The position numbers and the translations under genes are program-made. The notes beneath the pieces are model-generated. The model ran no database searches and was not told where the DNA came from. It saw nothing but the letters and a program-made list of their open reading frames with translations. From Streptomyces sp. NRRL B-24484 (GTDB taxonomy: Bacteria; Actinomycetota; Actinomycetes; Streptomycetales; Streptomycetaceae), in the NCBI RefSeq assembly GCF_000717715.1, contig NZ_JOAI01000075.1, positions 1 through 62,444 of the forward strand: a stretch of DNA of 62,444 bases, read 5' to 3'. This document shows positions 46,508-55,680 of the stretch, in pieces (the first letter of the stretch is position 1; the number at the start of each line of letters is the position of its first letter).

Positions 46508-46747
46508 ATGAGCGGCCACAGCGAGGGCCCGGTGGGGGTGCACTGCGGGGGCGTCGACTGCCACGGCGGACACCTTCTCCCCGAGCCGTGGAACGCCACC
46601 CGGCAGCGTGCCGTGCGGCGTGGCCCCTGCATCGACAAGGGCACGCCCCGGTCCGGCTGGCGGCAGGTGTTCCGGCGGTCCGATCCCGACGAGCGCACCG
46701 CCGACGCGTACGGCGACGACTACCTCGGCCCGCCACTCGACTGGTAG
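46508..46747 (+). CDS. Small hypothetical protein
   Basis: A 79-codon frame from the ATG at 46508: VGVHCGGVDCHGGHLLPEPW, ATRQRAVRRGPCIDKGTPRS, SDPDERTADAYGDDYLGPPL and DW. Three cysteines and histidines near the start may bind metal. A strong terminator follows at 46811. Family unknown. Confidence 0.45.
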   Translation: MSGHSEGPVGVHCGGVDCHGGHLLPEPWNATRQRAVRRGPCIDKGTPRSGWRQVFRRSDPDERTADAYGDDYLGPPLDW

Positions 46748-46810
46748 ACCCGGCGTCCCGGCCCGGCCTGCCGGTCGGCGATACGCTGCTGCAGCCCTGA
46801 GAAAGCACCG

Positions 46811-46842
46811 GAAGCCGCCACCCACGCACGGGTGGCGGCTTC
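46811..46842 (+). terminator. Strong rho-independent terminator
   Basis: GAAGCCGCCACCC (46811-46823) and GGGTGGCGGCTTC (46830-46842) pair perfectly, followed by TTGGGG. It lies 64 bases after the small gene's stop. Confidence 0.8.
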
Positions 46843-47009
46843 TTGGGGTCGTGGGGGCAGGGGCGCTGCCGTGCGGGGCCTGGTGTTCGTCAATCGGTAG
46901 TACGGGACCGCCGGTCGTCTCCAACCGGCGGCCCCTGGCGACCCACAATCCTGCTCCAAGTCGCGGCCACTGACGGAGGGCTCCGGGCCCGGCGAAGGCC
47001 CAGGGACGG

Positions 47010-47044
47010 GCGAAAGCCCCAGGCCGACGGCCTGGGGCTTTCGC
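47010..47044 (-). terminator. Terminator after the secreted CBM13 protein gene
   Basis: GCGAAAGCCCCAGGCC (47010-47025) pairs with GGCCTGGGGCTTTCGC (47029-47044), just 17 bases beyond the stop at 47062. On the minus strand it reads as the natural end of that transcript. Confidence 0.8.
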
Positions 47045-47061
47045 GCTTGTGCGCTTGCCGG

Positions 47062-48828
47062 CTACTTGAGCGGCGTGCCGCCCGCGTTGCGGTAGGCGAT
47101 CGTCTTGTTGATCAGGTTCCCGCCGTCGGTCTCGGGCGTGGTCTGTTCCTGCCAGCCGGCGCCGAACAGGATGCCGCCGACGTGTGCGTCCGCCGCCTGG
47201 CTCAGGTGCGAGAAGAACCAGTCGACCTTGTCGTCCTTGTAGTGGTCGGGCGTGTTGCTCTGCGCCATGTTGCCCAGGGGGACCTGCCACAGGACCACCG
47301 GCTTGCCCACGGACTCGGTCATCGTCTTGTAGAAGGCGAGGGCGGCGAAGCCCTTCTGGTCGTTCCAGTAGGTGTTCTTGCTGCCGTGGGCGGGCAGTGC
47401 GTACCAGCCCGCGTCGCGGTCGGTGACGTCGGTGACCAGGAAGTCGGCGTTCTTCGCGCCGAGGTCCGCGTAGTCCTTGACGCACTGCGGGGTGTTCTGC
47501 TGCCAGTCGAAGCAGGACAGGTGCAGGCCGATGCCGGTGTTCGGCGCGTACTTGTGGCCCATCGCGATCATGCACTGGGCCAGGCCAGTGGCGCTGTTCT
47601 CCTGCGATCCGCAGTCGGTGGGATTCGCAGCCTTGACCTGTGCGGCGACCTGGTGCGGGTTGCCGAGCGAGCGGACGTAGCCCCAGAAGTCGGGCTCGAG
47701 GTCGATCATGTCGTGCGAGGTGCCGATCTTCTGGAGGAAGAAGCGGTAGTCGTTCAGGTAGCGGGTGAGCAGGTCGGTCCTGTTGATGGCCTGGACCTCG
47801 CCCGGGCCGTCGCCCTGGCCCGCCGCGTCTCCGAGGTCGCGCAGCGAGTACCAGGTCCAGAGCTGCTTCTGCGGGCGCGACTTGCCCTGGTAGGTCATCT
47901 TGGTCGCATTGGCGTCCTTGTAGGTGATGAACGTGCCGGGCGCCGTGGTGCTGCCGGTCCAGCAGCCCCACCAGCCCGACCACGCATCCTGGCAGCGGGC
48001 CGCCGTGTAGTAGTCCGACGAGGGCGCGGGCCGGCTGTGCACGTAGTTGTACCGCACGTCGAACGGCGCGGCGTTCGCCGAGGCGTCGGACATCGCGCCG
48101 CCGATGAGCATCGTGGTGCTGCCCATGAGGGTCTTCGCCGAGCTGCCGCCTCCGGTGGTCGGGGGCGCCGGCGGCGTGGAGGCCGGGCGGGTGCTGGGGG
48201 CCTGGCTCGCCGGAGCGCTGCCGGCCGGCTTGGTGGGCGTGGCGGTGCTGCCGGAGCCGCCCGTGTTGCCGCCGCCGACCGGGACGAGCTGCCACTGCTG
48301 CTGGGGGCCGTTCCAGTCGTGGTACTGGGCGAGGTGGGCCCCGTCGGTCTTGGAGCCGCCCGGGACCTCGACGGCCATGTGGCTGAAGCGGTTGATCAGA
48401 CGCACGTAGCCGTCCGACGACTTCTCCAGGTGGAACTGCTGGTTGGCGCCGTTCAGGTCGCGCCACTGCACCAGCCCGGAGCCTTCGGTCTTCGACCAGC
48501 CGTAGTCGTCCAGCACCTTGCCGGAGTTCCGGTTCTGCAGCCGGTAGTTCCCGTCACCGGAGTCGATGAACTTCCACTGCTGGTTGGTCCCGCCGGTGCG
48601 GCTCCACTGCCCCAGCGGAGAGCCGTCGTACGTGGCGTACTCGAGGGCGTCCAGCGACTGGCCGGTGCTGCGGTTGACCAGCGTGTACCAGGTGTTGGTG
48701 TCCACGGGTCCCGCCGAGGCCGTGCTGACCACGGCCACCGAGCCGCCCAGGACCGCCAGGCCGACGGCCGCCCAGAAACTCCGGCGCTGGTACAGGCGCC
48801 GCTTCCTGCGACTTGGCGCGAGGGACAT
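47062..48828 (-). CDS. Secreted CBM13 (ricin-type lectin) protein with an unassigned, probably glycosidase-like domain
   Basis: 588 residues from the ATG at 48828. A basic N-terminus and hydrophobic segment (AAVGLAVLGGSVAVVSTASA) form a signal peptide. Residues 42-185 are a beta-trefoil lectin with repeats ending NQQWKF, NQQFHL and QQQWQL. A Thr/Pro/Ser/Gly linker follows. The last 360 residues start TLMGSTTMLIGGAMSDASAN and contain YKDANATKMTYQGKSRPQKQ, MIDLEPDFWGYVRSLG, GIGLHLSCFDWQ, ADFLVTDVTDRDAGWY, VVLWQVPLGNMAQSNTPDHY and HVGGILFGAGW. Alternating strands with acidic ends suggest a TIM barrel, with DLEPD a candidate active site. I cannot name the GH family. Monocistronic between two clear boundaries. 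Confidence 0.7.
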   Translation of the reverse strand: MSLAPSRRKRRLYQRRSFWAAVGLAVLGGSVAVVSTASAGPVDTNTWYTLVNRSTGQSLDALEYATYDGSPLGQWSRTGGTNQQWKFIDSGDGNYRLQNRNSGKVLDDYGWSKTEGSGLVQWRDLNGANQQFHLEKSSDGYVRLINRFSHMAVEVPGGSKTDGAHLAQYHDWNGPQQQWQLVPVGGGNTGGSGSTATPTKPAGSAPASQAPSTRPASTPPAPPTTGGGSSAKTLMGSTTMLIGGAMSDASANAAPFDVRYNYVHSRPAPSSDYYTAARCQDAWSGWWGCWTGSTTAPGTFITYKDANATKMTYQGKSRPQKQLWTWYSLRDLGDAAGQGDGPGEVQAINRTDLLTRYLNDYRFFLQKIGTSHDMIDLEPDFWGYVRSLGNPHQVAAQVKAANPTDCGSQENSATGLAQCMIAMGHKYAPNTGIGLHLSCFDWQQNTPQCVKDYADLGAKNADFLVTDVTDRDAGWYALPAHGSKNTYWNDQKGFAALAFYKTMTESVGKPVVLWQVPLGNMAQSNTPDHYKDDKVDWFFSHLSQAADAHVGGILFGAGWQEQTTPETDGGNLINKTIAYRNAGGTPLK

Positions 48829-48929
48829 GTCTGCTCTCTTTCAGCCGGGGCCTCTGGCCGGACCGCCTGTCCGGACATCCCCCAGTTGTCACCGCCCCCG
48901 GAAAGGTTGCCCCGGATCGAAAGGATTTT

Positions 48930-49255
48930 TCAGAGCGTGATGATCTCGTGGTGCGGCGGCAGCCCGTACTCCTCCACCGCGACGCTCGCCAGGCCGTGCT
49001 CGCGCAGCACCGCGCAGAGCAGGCCGAGGCCCTGGGTGTAGCCCGAGCAGACCAGCAGCCGCTCCGGGTCGGTGCGCACGCCGCGGACCCGGGCCAGGTA
49101 GCAGGCCAGGGCCTGGCGCAGTTCGATCCGGCCACGCGGGTCGCGCCGTAGCCGAACACGTCGTGCGGGGCGGCGTTCAGGGCGCGGCGGGCCGCCGCCG
49201 GCCAGGGGCCGCGCGGGAAGCGGGTCAGGTCGGGGGTACCCGGCATCAGGCTGAA
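48930..49255 (-). pseudogene. Fragment of a MocR-like / class I PLP aminotransferase domain
   Basis: MPGTPDLTRFPRGPWPAAAR, then VFGYG in one frame and DPRGRIELRQALACYLARVR, GVRTDPERLLVCSGYTQGLG in another match the beginning of the aminotransferase part of MocR/PdxR regulators (GYGDPRG-x-x-x-LR-x-x-IA-x-YLAR-x-RGV). About two extra bases near 49150 break the frame. The helix-turn-helix and the PLP lysine are absent. Confidence 0.6.
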
Positions 49256-49690
49256 CGGGACGGCGGGTCGGACTCATCAGGTCGGGCAAGGGCGGCGCGA
49301 ACGCTGCCCCGGGCGGTGAACACCGCGTCGGTCCCAGTGATCTCCAGGACCTGCGTGACCGCAAGCGACGGCGCGGCCAGGACCATCCCCATCCCTGAGT
49401 TCTCGGCGTCCCTGCGGGCCCGCAGCAGGACGTTCAAGCCGGTCGGGTCACAGAACGTCAGGCCGGACAGGTCGACGACCAGTCACGGCTGGCCGGTCTT
49501 CACCGTCTCGGTGAGATGAGCCTCCAGCTTCTGCTGCTGGCCGTGATCGGCCTCGCCAGCGCGGGTTGAGCTGCGGGTAGACCGCGGCGGCGGTTTGTCG
49601 AGCGAGCGGAAGCGGGCGCCGGCGGCAGGGTCGTCGACGACCGTCCCGGCTGCAAGGTCGATGTCCCGGCCGGGCACCGGCATCGAACGC
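49246..49690 (-). pseudogene. STAS-domain anti-sigma factor antagonist, with nonsense codon
   Basis: PVPGRDIDLAAGTVVDDPAA and AHLTETVKTGQP precede a TGA at 49483-49485 where relatives have Trp (TGG). The sequence continues as LVVDLSGLTFCDPTGLNVLL, GMGMVLAAPSLAVTQVLEIT and GTDAVFTARGSVRAALARPD. The phosphorylation-site region is DPTG, with Thr at the usual Ser. The N-terminal part (DKPPPRSTRSSTRAGEADHG) also seems scrambled. The gene is inactive unless the stop is read through. Confidence 0.6.
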
Positions 49691-49959
49691 CCTGCTCGGC
49701 GAGGAGGCTGCCCGACACGCCGAGGGCACGTCACTCCGTGCAAGAACGGCGTCCGGTATAGCGTATTTGGTACGTTCTGGGCCGCGCTGAGGATGACGGA
49801 CGTGGCGGTGAGAGTTGTCGCTGGAGGCGCAGGCATTGCCCAGGCAGGCACGGGCCGACGTGAGAACGGCGACAGGGGATCAGCCCGCGTTGCGCCGGCT
49901 TCGCGGCCGGTTGCGACAGCGCGCAGCCGTCCTCAAAGGCTGTGCCGTCTGCCGTATGC

Positions 49960-50840
49960 GGTTCATGCTCTGGTTGTCGCGCTCGTGTGGACGCTGATCT
50001 CGGTGGTGGCCGGACCGTCCGGTACGGCGCGGGCCGCGACCGCGTGTACGGCGAGCCTGTGCGTCCTCAACGCCGGCGCCGCGGACGCCCTGTACGTCCA
50101 CCCCGGCAGCATTCACGTTACCGGCGACATCCTGGTCAACTCGACGAACGCTCAGGCCGCGCTGGTCAGCGGCACCACCACGGTCACCGCGACCGGGGGC
50201 ACCGTCGGCTTCTGCTTCCGTGTCAGGTTCCGCTTCGGCGTCGGCCTCAGCCTCGGCGTCGATATCCGTCGGTGCATCAAAGACGCCGACGGCCGCCGGG
50301 GGTGCCCCGGCGGGCACCTCCTCGGGCAGCACCTTCACCGGCCTCGCCTTCGACACCTGCACCGCCCCGCCGCTCGCCACCATGAATGCCTGGCGCGGCA
50401 CCTCCCCCTACGGCGCCATCGCCGTGTACGTGGGCGGCAAGAGCCGCGGCTGCGCCCAGCCGCAGCTCACCGCCTCCTGGATCCGGCCGGTCAGCTCCTC
50501 AGGTTGGAAGCTGATCCCGCTGCACGTCGGCGCCCAGCCGCCGTGCCAGACCGGCAGCAGCCCGGAGAAGACCACCACCGCCACCGCGGTCTCCTCGGCG
50601 CGGCCGACGGCGCGGACGCCGCCGCCAAGGCGTCCGCGCTCGGCATGCGCGCCAGCAGCACCGTCTACCTCGACGTCGAGGCGTACAACAGCGCCGACAC
50701 CGCCTGCGGCGCCGTCCTCGCCTCCACCCAGTCCTTCAACCGGGCGCTGAAGGCCCGCTCCTACCGGCCCGGGTTCTACGGCTTCGCGGGTGTTGCCGCC
50801 GGAGGCGACGCGGCCGTGCAGCGTAAGCCTGCCGGATCGC
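49960..50840 (+). pseudogene. Secreted DUF1906 (glycoside hydrolase-like) protein, frameshifted and truncated
   Basis: A first frame gives a signal-like segment (VVALVWTLISVVAGPSGTAR) and CVLNAGAADALYVHPGSIHV, a beta-rich surface-protein motif. Near 50195 the frame moves to an Ala/Ser linker and FTGLAFDTCTAPPLATMNAW, AIAVYVGGKSRGCAQPQLTA and GWKLIPLHVGAQPPCQ, the start of a DUF1906 TIM-barrel domain (Rv2525c type, peptidoglycan-directed). Near 50590 it moves again to AKASALGMRASSTVYLDVEA and RPGFYGF. The rest of the domain is missing after about 50800. Not functional as it stands. Confidence 0.6.
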
Positions 50841-50879
50841 CTCAGCGTCGGCGTCCGGGTCCTCCTCGAGGGGCTGGGC

Positions 50880-51377
50880 CTACTCGGCGGCCGCCTCCAG
50901 GGTGGCGCGCCACAGCGGGCTGTCGACGTGGTGGTTGTCGTACAGCTCGGAGGAGTCCTTGATCTCCTGCGGGCTCGCCTCGCCGCGCATCACCCGGCCG
51001 AGCAGGCGCAGGTAGTCGAAGCGAGGCATGCCGGGCGTGAAAGTGAACAGCACGTCGGCCTCGCAGCCCGGGGCTGCGGCGAAGGCGTGCGGGGTGTGCG
51101 GCGGGACGAGCAGGAAGTCGCCCTCGTTCAGCGTCTTCACCTCGTCGTCCACCAGCACCTGGAGCGCGCCGCAGATGACGAAGAACAGCTCCGAGGCCCG
51201 GGTGTGGAAGTGGGCCGGGGCCCCGACCGCGCCCTTCGCGAACGTGGAGCGATAGCTGGTGATCGGGCTGCCGTCGGTCCCGCAGTCGGCCAGCAGGGTC
51301 ATCGTGCTGCTCGGGTCACTGGTCGTCTCCGCCTCGGCGGCACGGGTCAGAACGGGTTTCAGCATGTTGGTGCTCAT
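50880..51377 (-). CDS. Cupin-domain protein
   Basis: About 165 residues from the ATG at 51377 (GGGAG upstream). Single cupin: GAVGAPAHFHTRASELFFVI, with metal-ligand pattern H-x-H-x4-E, and FLLVPPHTPHAFAAAPGCEA with the final His. The C-terminal helical part is FDYLRLLGRVMRGEASPQEI. Such small cupins may be dioxygenases, isomerases or binding proteins; the substrate cannot be told. Next to an alpha/beta hydrolase gene on the same strand, but 161 bases separate them. Confidence 0.82.
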   Translation of the reverse strand: MSTNMLKPVLTRAAEAETTSDPSSTMTLLADCGTDGSPITSYRSTFAKGAVGAPAHFHTRASELFFVICGALQVLVDDEVKTLNEGDFLLVPPHTPHAFAAAPGCEADVLFTFTPGMPRFDYLRLLGRVMRGEASPQEIKDSSELYDNHHVDSPLWRATLEAAAE

Positions 51378-51538
51378 GGTGGCATCTCCCCTGGTCGGTG
51401 GCCGTTTCGGAGTTCCCTCCCGGCCTTGTGTCCACATCTGCATGGCGGGAAAAGACCCATGAATGGTTCATTCCTGATGGCAATCCACGGGTCCACTACC
51501 CGGGGCCGGCGGCGGCCGGGCCCTCGCCTTCGGCCCCG

Positions 51539-52618
51539 TCACTTGGCCGCGACCTGCTCCTGGTTCGTGACCAGGGGGCGGACCTTGGTCAGCATGAGGT
51601 TCAGGAACTGCTCGGGGTGGCGGAAGGAGGCGAAGTGGCTCGCGTCCTCGATCAGGGCGAAGTCCTTCACCGGGGCCTGCACGTCGTCGAAGAACCGCTT
51701 GGCCCGGCCTGTGGGAGTGAGGACGTCCTGGTCGCCCTGGAAGATGAAGAAAGGCAGGTCGAAGCTCGTGCCGTCGGCCCAGTCGTCGAAGCCGGCGGTG
51801 GCGGGGAGGATCTGCGCGGAGAGCTTCATGCCCTTGCCGAGGGCGCCGAGTTCGCCGAGCGAGTGCAGGGGTGAGAACCAGAGCGACTTCATGACCACGG
51901 ACTTCATGGTGGCGAAGGTCAGCGGGTCGCTGGTGGCCGCGATCTTCGCGTAGGAGGCGTACTGCTCGGCGGTCCACGTCCGCGCATCGGCGCCCATCTC
52001 CTCGAGGGCGGCGAGCTCCTTGCGCTTGCCGGCGGCGTGCACGCGGGCGAGCAGCGCGCGGTGGGCGCTGTCGTCGCGGCCGGCGTCGTGGATGTTCTGG
52101 TCGGTGCCGACGTAGGCGGAGTAGAGGTCGGGATATTGGCGGGCCAGGCGCAGTCCGAGGGCGCTGCCGAAGGAGTTCGCGACCAGGACGACCCGGCCGA
52201 CGCCCAGCCTGGTCCGTACGTGGCGGGTGACCTCGACGGCGTCCTCGTACAGCCGGGCGAAGCTCAGTTCTCCCTGGTGGGCGGCGCCGGAGCGGCGCAG
52301 GGTCTTGCCGGTGCCGCGCATGTCCCAGCGCACGATCGTGAAGTGCTTCTCCCAGGCGCGGGTGCGCGGTCCGTAGATGGCGTTGGAGGCGCCGGGGCCG
52401 CCGTGGATCTCCAGCATCACCGGGTTGGCGCGGTCCTCGCCACGGATCGAGATCCATTGGTCGATGCCGCCGATGCGCACGTAGCCCTGCTCGTCGATGC
52501 CGTTGGGGGCCTCGATCCGCATCTGCCGGGCGCCGGCGGCCTGGCGGATGTGGCGGTGGCCGAGAATCCCGGCGATGGGCGTGGCGAGGGTGGCGACGAT
52601 GAGGGCGGCGGTGATCAC
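51539..52618 (-). CDS. Alpha/beta hydrolase, proline iminopeptidase-like
   Basis: About 359 residues from the GTG at 52618. The N-terminal hydrophobic segment (ITAALIVATLATPIAGILGH) may anchor it. Fold motifs: oxyanion HGGPGASN, MRGTGKT (the DxRG-type turn of S33 peptidases), the nucleophile elbow VLVANSFGSALGLRLA (Ser in N-S-F-G), Asp in FIFQGDQDVLTPTGRA and His in IEDASHFASF. It is divergent from the TetR gene at 52720, with a perfect palindrome between them, so probably under its control. Physiological substrate unknown. Confidence 0.85.
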   Translation of the reverse strand: MITAALIVATLATPIAGILGHRHIRQAAGARQMRIEAPNGIDEQGYVRIGGIDQWISIRGEDRANPVMLEIHGGPGASNAIYGPRTRAWEKHFTIVRWDMRGTGKTLRRSGAAHQGELSFARLYEDAVEVTRHVRTRLGVGRVVLVANSFGSALGLRLARQYPDLYSAYVGTDQNIHDAGRDDSAHRALLARVHAAGKRKELAALEEMGADARTWTAEQYASYAKIAATSDPLTFATMKSVVMKSLWFSPLHSLGELGALGKGMKLSAQILPATAGFDDWADGTSFDLPFFIFQGDQDVLTPTGRAKRFFDDVQAPVKDFALIEDASHFASFRHPEQFLNLMLTKVRPLVTNQEQVAAK

Positions 52619-52657
52619 AGTTGACCCCCCTGAACTGTATATCGGATACGCAATTGA

Positions 52658-52672
52658 GTGTATGCTATACAC
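52658..52672. promoter_or_regulatory. Palindromic operator between the hydrolase and TetR genes
   Basis: GTGTATGCTATACAC has perfect 6-bp arms around GCT. Outer AACTGT (52633-52638) and ACAGTT (52671-52676) add a second, longer symmetry. The AT-rich position within a 100-base divergent gap is typical for a TetR operator controlling both genes. Confidence 0.6.
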
Positions 52673-52719
52673 AGTTCTGATGGAGCGTCAACCACCACCG
52701 TCCGCGAAGGAGTCGACAC

Positions 52720-53445
52720 ATGGCCGGGAGCAGGGAGAAGAAGCGCGACCCGAAGGTGACCCTGGCGCTGCTATGGGGAGAGCAGGAGCAGCCGCGGCGC
52801 GGCCCGAAGCCCTCGCTGACCGCGGAGCGCATCGTCGCCGCAGCCATCGCGGTCGCGGACGCCGAGGGCCTGGACGCGGTCTCGATGCAGCGCGTCGCCG
52901 CCGACCTGGGCGTCACCACCATGGCCCTCTACCGCTACTTCCCCGGCAAGGGCGAACTGGTCGACCTGATGGCCGACTCGGTGCTCGGCACGCCTCCCCA
53001 GGACATCGGCCGCTTGGAGGGGTGGCGTGCGCAGCTGACCGCCTGGGCCCGCGCGTGCTGGGCGCTGTACCGCGCCCACCCGTGGATCCTGACCGCCACC
53101 GCCATGCGGCGCCAGCTCATGGGCCCCAACCAGCTCGCCTGGCTCGACGCGGCACTGGCCGCCCTCGCCCCGGCCGGGCTGACGGCCGCACAGCAGCACG
53201 ACACCGTCCTACTGATCATCGGCCACATCCGCAACCTCGCCCAGCAGCTCGCCCATGCGGACGAGGAAGGCAACGAGGAGTGGAACCGGCTCGCCGGCGA
53301 AGTACTCGAGCGCCACGGGCACCGCTTCCCCGCGCTCGCCGCCGCCATCGCCGCCGGCGCCTTCGCCCCCCACGGCAACGACCCGCTCGACTACGGCCTC
53401 GACCGCATCCTCGACGGCGTCACCTACCTGATCGACCACGCATAG
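52720..53445 (+). CDS. TetR-family transcriptional regulator
   Basis: 241 residues. The N-terminal extension is charged (REKKRDPKVTLALLWGEQEQ). The DNA-binding domain is TAERIVAAAIAVADAEGLDA, VSMQRVAADLGVTTMALYRY and FPGKGELVDLMAD. The C-terminal half matches the TetR_C (tetracycline-repressor-like) class with WRAQLTAWARACWALYRAHP. Likely represses itself and the divergent hydrolase. Confidence 0.9.
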   Translation: MAGSREKKRDPKVTLALLWGEQEQPRRGPKPSLTAERIVAAAIAVADAEGLDAVSMQRVAADLGVTTMALYRYFPGKGELVDLMADSVLGTPPQDIGRLEGWRAQLTAWARACWALYRAHPWILTATAMRRQLMGPNQLAWLDAALAALAPAGLTAAQQHDTVLLIIGHIRNLAQQLAHADEEGNEEWNRLAGEVLERHGHRFPALAAAIAAGAFAPHGNDPLDYGLDRILDGVTYLIDHA

Positions 53446-53596
53446 GACTTGTCCGCCCGATCATGTGACTATCGCCTGCCTTGCTCGTTGTTTCGGGCAT
53501 GGAGGGGGCGATCTGACGCCGGCCACGCACCAAGCTCCCTGCGGAACCGGAGCACCCACCACCACGCAAGGCTGCGCGCACTGTCATGACGTCTCG

Positions 53597-54763
53597 TCAG
53601 CCGCACAGGGCTGCCGCTTGCGCCTTCACCAACCCCGTGCTCCGCGGGACGGGCTGCTCGCCCTTCAGATCGGCCCCGAGGTCGAAGACGTTGACAGCGA
53701 GGACCAGCTGTCGCTCACCGTCGACGGTGGTGAGTGAAATGCTGGTGAACCCGGGTCCGCCCCCGTCGGCCTCCCAGACAGTGATCGGCAAGGCGCCCGG
53801 CCCCGAACCGCATGGCAGGCCCATGCGCTGCACACCGAGTCCGTACGCCGGCGTGTCGGGAAACTCCACCGTGGTCAGGAGTTCGCGCTGCTGGGCGGGG
53901 CGCAGCAGCGCGCCGGTGAACAGGGCCCGGTGGAATCGGGCCAGGTCGTTGACCGTTGAGATCATGGCGCCGGCGGTCCAGTCGTACGAGGGGCTGAATC
54001 GGGTTACATCCTGTCCCTTGAGGTCGTAACCGTGCAGGTGAGGGCCGTGAATAGTGGGGTCGGTCAGCGGGAAGGAGGTGTCCTTCAGCCCGAGTGGGGC
54101 GAGAATCCGCCGATGAATCTCGACGGGCGCGCTGTGACGTGTGACTGCCTCGATCACCAGTCCGGCGAGTAGGTAATTGGTGTTGGAGTACGACCAGCCG
54201 CTGCCGGGCGCGAACTTCGGCTCGTGCCGGACGGCGCGGGCGATTACCTCCCGCGGGGTGTAGACGTAGTCCCAGTCGTGGCGCACCAGGTAGGGGGCGA
54301 AGAACTCCGCCTCGGTGGTGGGGTCGTAGATGCCCGAGGTGTGGTTGAGCAGCTGCCGGATGGTGATGGCCCGGCCGTCGTTGCCGTTTCCCTGGACCAT
54401 GCCGGGCACCCACTTCTCCACACTGTCGTCCAGCGAGAGCTGTCCTTCGCCCTCCAGTTGCAGAAGCACCGTCGACACGAATGACTTGGTGTTGCTGGCG
54501 GTCCGGAACCGCTGGTGCGGCAGGGCCCGCTCGCCGCTCGCCCTGTCGGCGAGCCCTGCCGCCACGCGCGACTCCTGCTCTCCACGCCTGACGTAGGCTA
54601 CGACTCCTGGGAATCCATCCGCGACCGCCTGCTCAATGCCTTCCACGAGGCCGACGGGTGGCGATACCGGCACCCGCTCCGCAACGGCCACCGGGCGGAA
54701 CCCCGACACCGCCACTATGCACATTCCCGCCCACAGTGTTGCGGCCCCCGCACGTGCCCTCAT
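53597..54763 (-). CDS. Secreted serine hydrolase, beta-lactamase / D-alanyl-D-alanine carboxypeptidase class
   Basis: About 388 residues from the ATG at 54763 (AGGGGAGA upstream). The signal peptide ends near FRPVAVAE. Penicillin-binding fold motifs: SxxK as ASNTKSF, YxN as WSYSNTNYLLAGLVIEAVTR, and, in place of the HxG/KTG box, WEADGGGPGFTS. TIRQLLNHTSGIYD is characteristic of the R61 carboxypeptidase / class C-like group. Acts outside the membrane on D-Ala peptides or esters; specificity unknown. The missing His/Lys in the third box is unusual. Confidence 0.85.
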   Translation of the reverse strand: MRARAGAATLWAGMCIVAVSGFRPVAVAERVPVSPPVGLVEGIEQAVADGFPGVVAYVRRGEQESRVAAGLADRASGERALPHQRFRTASNTKSFVSTVLLQLEGEGQLSLDDSVEKWVPGMVQGNGNDGRAITIRQLLNHTSGIYDPTTEAEFFAPYLVRHDWDYVYTPREVIARAVRHEPKFAPGSGWSYSNTNYLLAGLVIEAVTRHSAPVEIHRRILAPLGLKDTSFPLTDPTIHGPHLHGYDLKGQDVTRFSPSYDWTAGAMISTVNDLARFHRALFTGALLRPAQQRELLTTVEFPDTPAYGLGVQRMGLPCGSGPGALPITVWEADGGGPGFTSISLTTVDGERQLVLAVNVFDLGADLKGEQPVPRSTGLVKAQAAALCG

Positions 54764-54984
54764 CGATCTCCCCTGTTCCTGGCGTCCGTACCCGTTCACG
54801 CCCAGCGTGCCGGGTCGCCGCACCGGTCACCCATCCTGCTGACACCCGGGTTGATGCGGGGGCTGTCCCCATCCCCCAACCGCCCTGCCCCTCGCCCCCG
54901 CGCGCACGGTGAGGTCCTGACCAGCAGTGGCCCACCCCCGGCAACCCCGGTGGCCCTTCTCGGCCACCGCACTGGACTCGGGCG

Positions 54985-55314
54985 TTCAGCCAGAGTGCGA
55001 CCCCGGCCAGGTCCGCCAGCTCGTGCTCGTTCAGCCCGACCGGGATGCACTCCTCCAGCGGTTGGCCGTCCTCGCTGGGCACGCCCCGGGCGCCGTAGCG
55101 GGCGTTCACCAGGCCCATCGCCGTCGTGATCACGCTTCGCAGCACGACCGGCGGCTCCAGTTGCCGACTCACCGCGATCAACGCGTCCAGCATGTCCCGG
55201 AAACGGTCCTGACCGCGCGGCTTCGCGCAGACGATCGACGAGCTGGTCGATCTCCGCGTCCACCCGGTGGTCACGGTCGGGAAGGTCTGGCCGCGCGGCA
55301 TCCTTCCGATCCAT
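54985..55314 (-). pseudogene. N-terminal fragment of a GAF-domain sensor histidine kinase
   Basis: From the ATG at 55314: AEIDQLVDRLREA in one frame, then after a one-base shift near 55220 QDRFRDMLDALIAVSRQLEP, PVVLRSVITTAMGLVNARYG and LEECIPVGLNEHELADLAGV. This is the start of DevS/DosS-type or phosphatase-type GAF kinases in actinomycetes. Similarity stops at about 54985, before the haem or ligand pocket is complete. Confidence 0.6.
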
Positions 55315-55504
55315 CAGCCCGCCTCGCCTGCCCTACTGGACGACCGCGCCGTGAACACGCCGCAACCCGGACACGGGCACCTCGGCGTGTTCCGCCCTCC
55401 ACCGCAGGCACCGCCACTGCCCGTCGCAGGGCCGACAGGCCGGGAACATCGGCCATTCCCCGCGGCAGCATCACGACGGCGCACCGGGACACCTCGACCA
55501 GCAA

Positions 55505-55680
55505 CCGTCGAGCACCTCGCCACTGCGTGGGGATGCCGCGCGAGCGGCGCAGGAAAAACCGTCTGGGCCGACCTCCCCTTCCCCTGACACGCGCCACACG
55601 CCCGCGGAAGCACGACGGGTGAATGCACGTTAGCCGCAGACGTACCGAGCCTGGGGAGGCTGTCGTGCCCAAGCCCGACA
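55505..55680 (+). repeat. Tail of an anti-sigma HATPase gene and the following leader, duplicated
   Basis: HLATAWGCRASGAGKTVWAD, then LPFP and stop (55587) repeat the end of the HATPase at 34490-34906. The following bases (GCCGCAGACGTACCGAGCCT, GGGGAGGCTGTCGTGCCC) repeat the region before the small gene at 35007. It is a remnant of the same module, cut on the left by unrelated DNA and on the right by an IS5 fragment. Confidence 0.7.
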
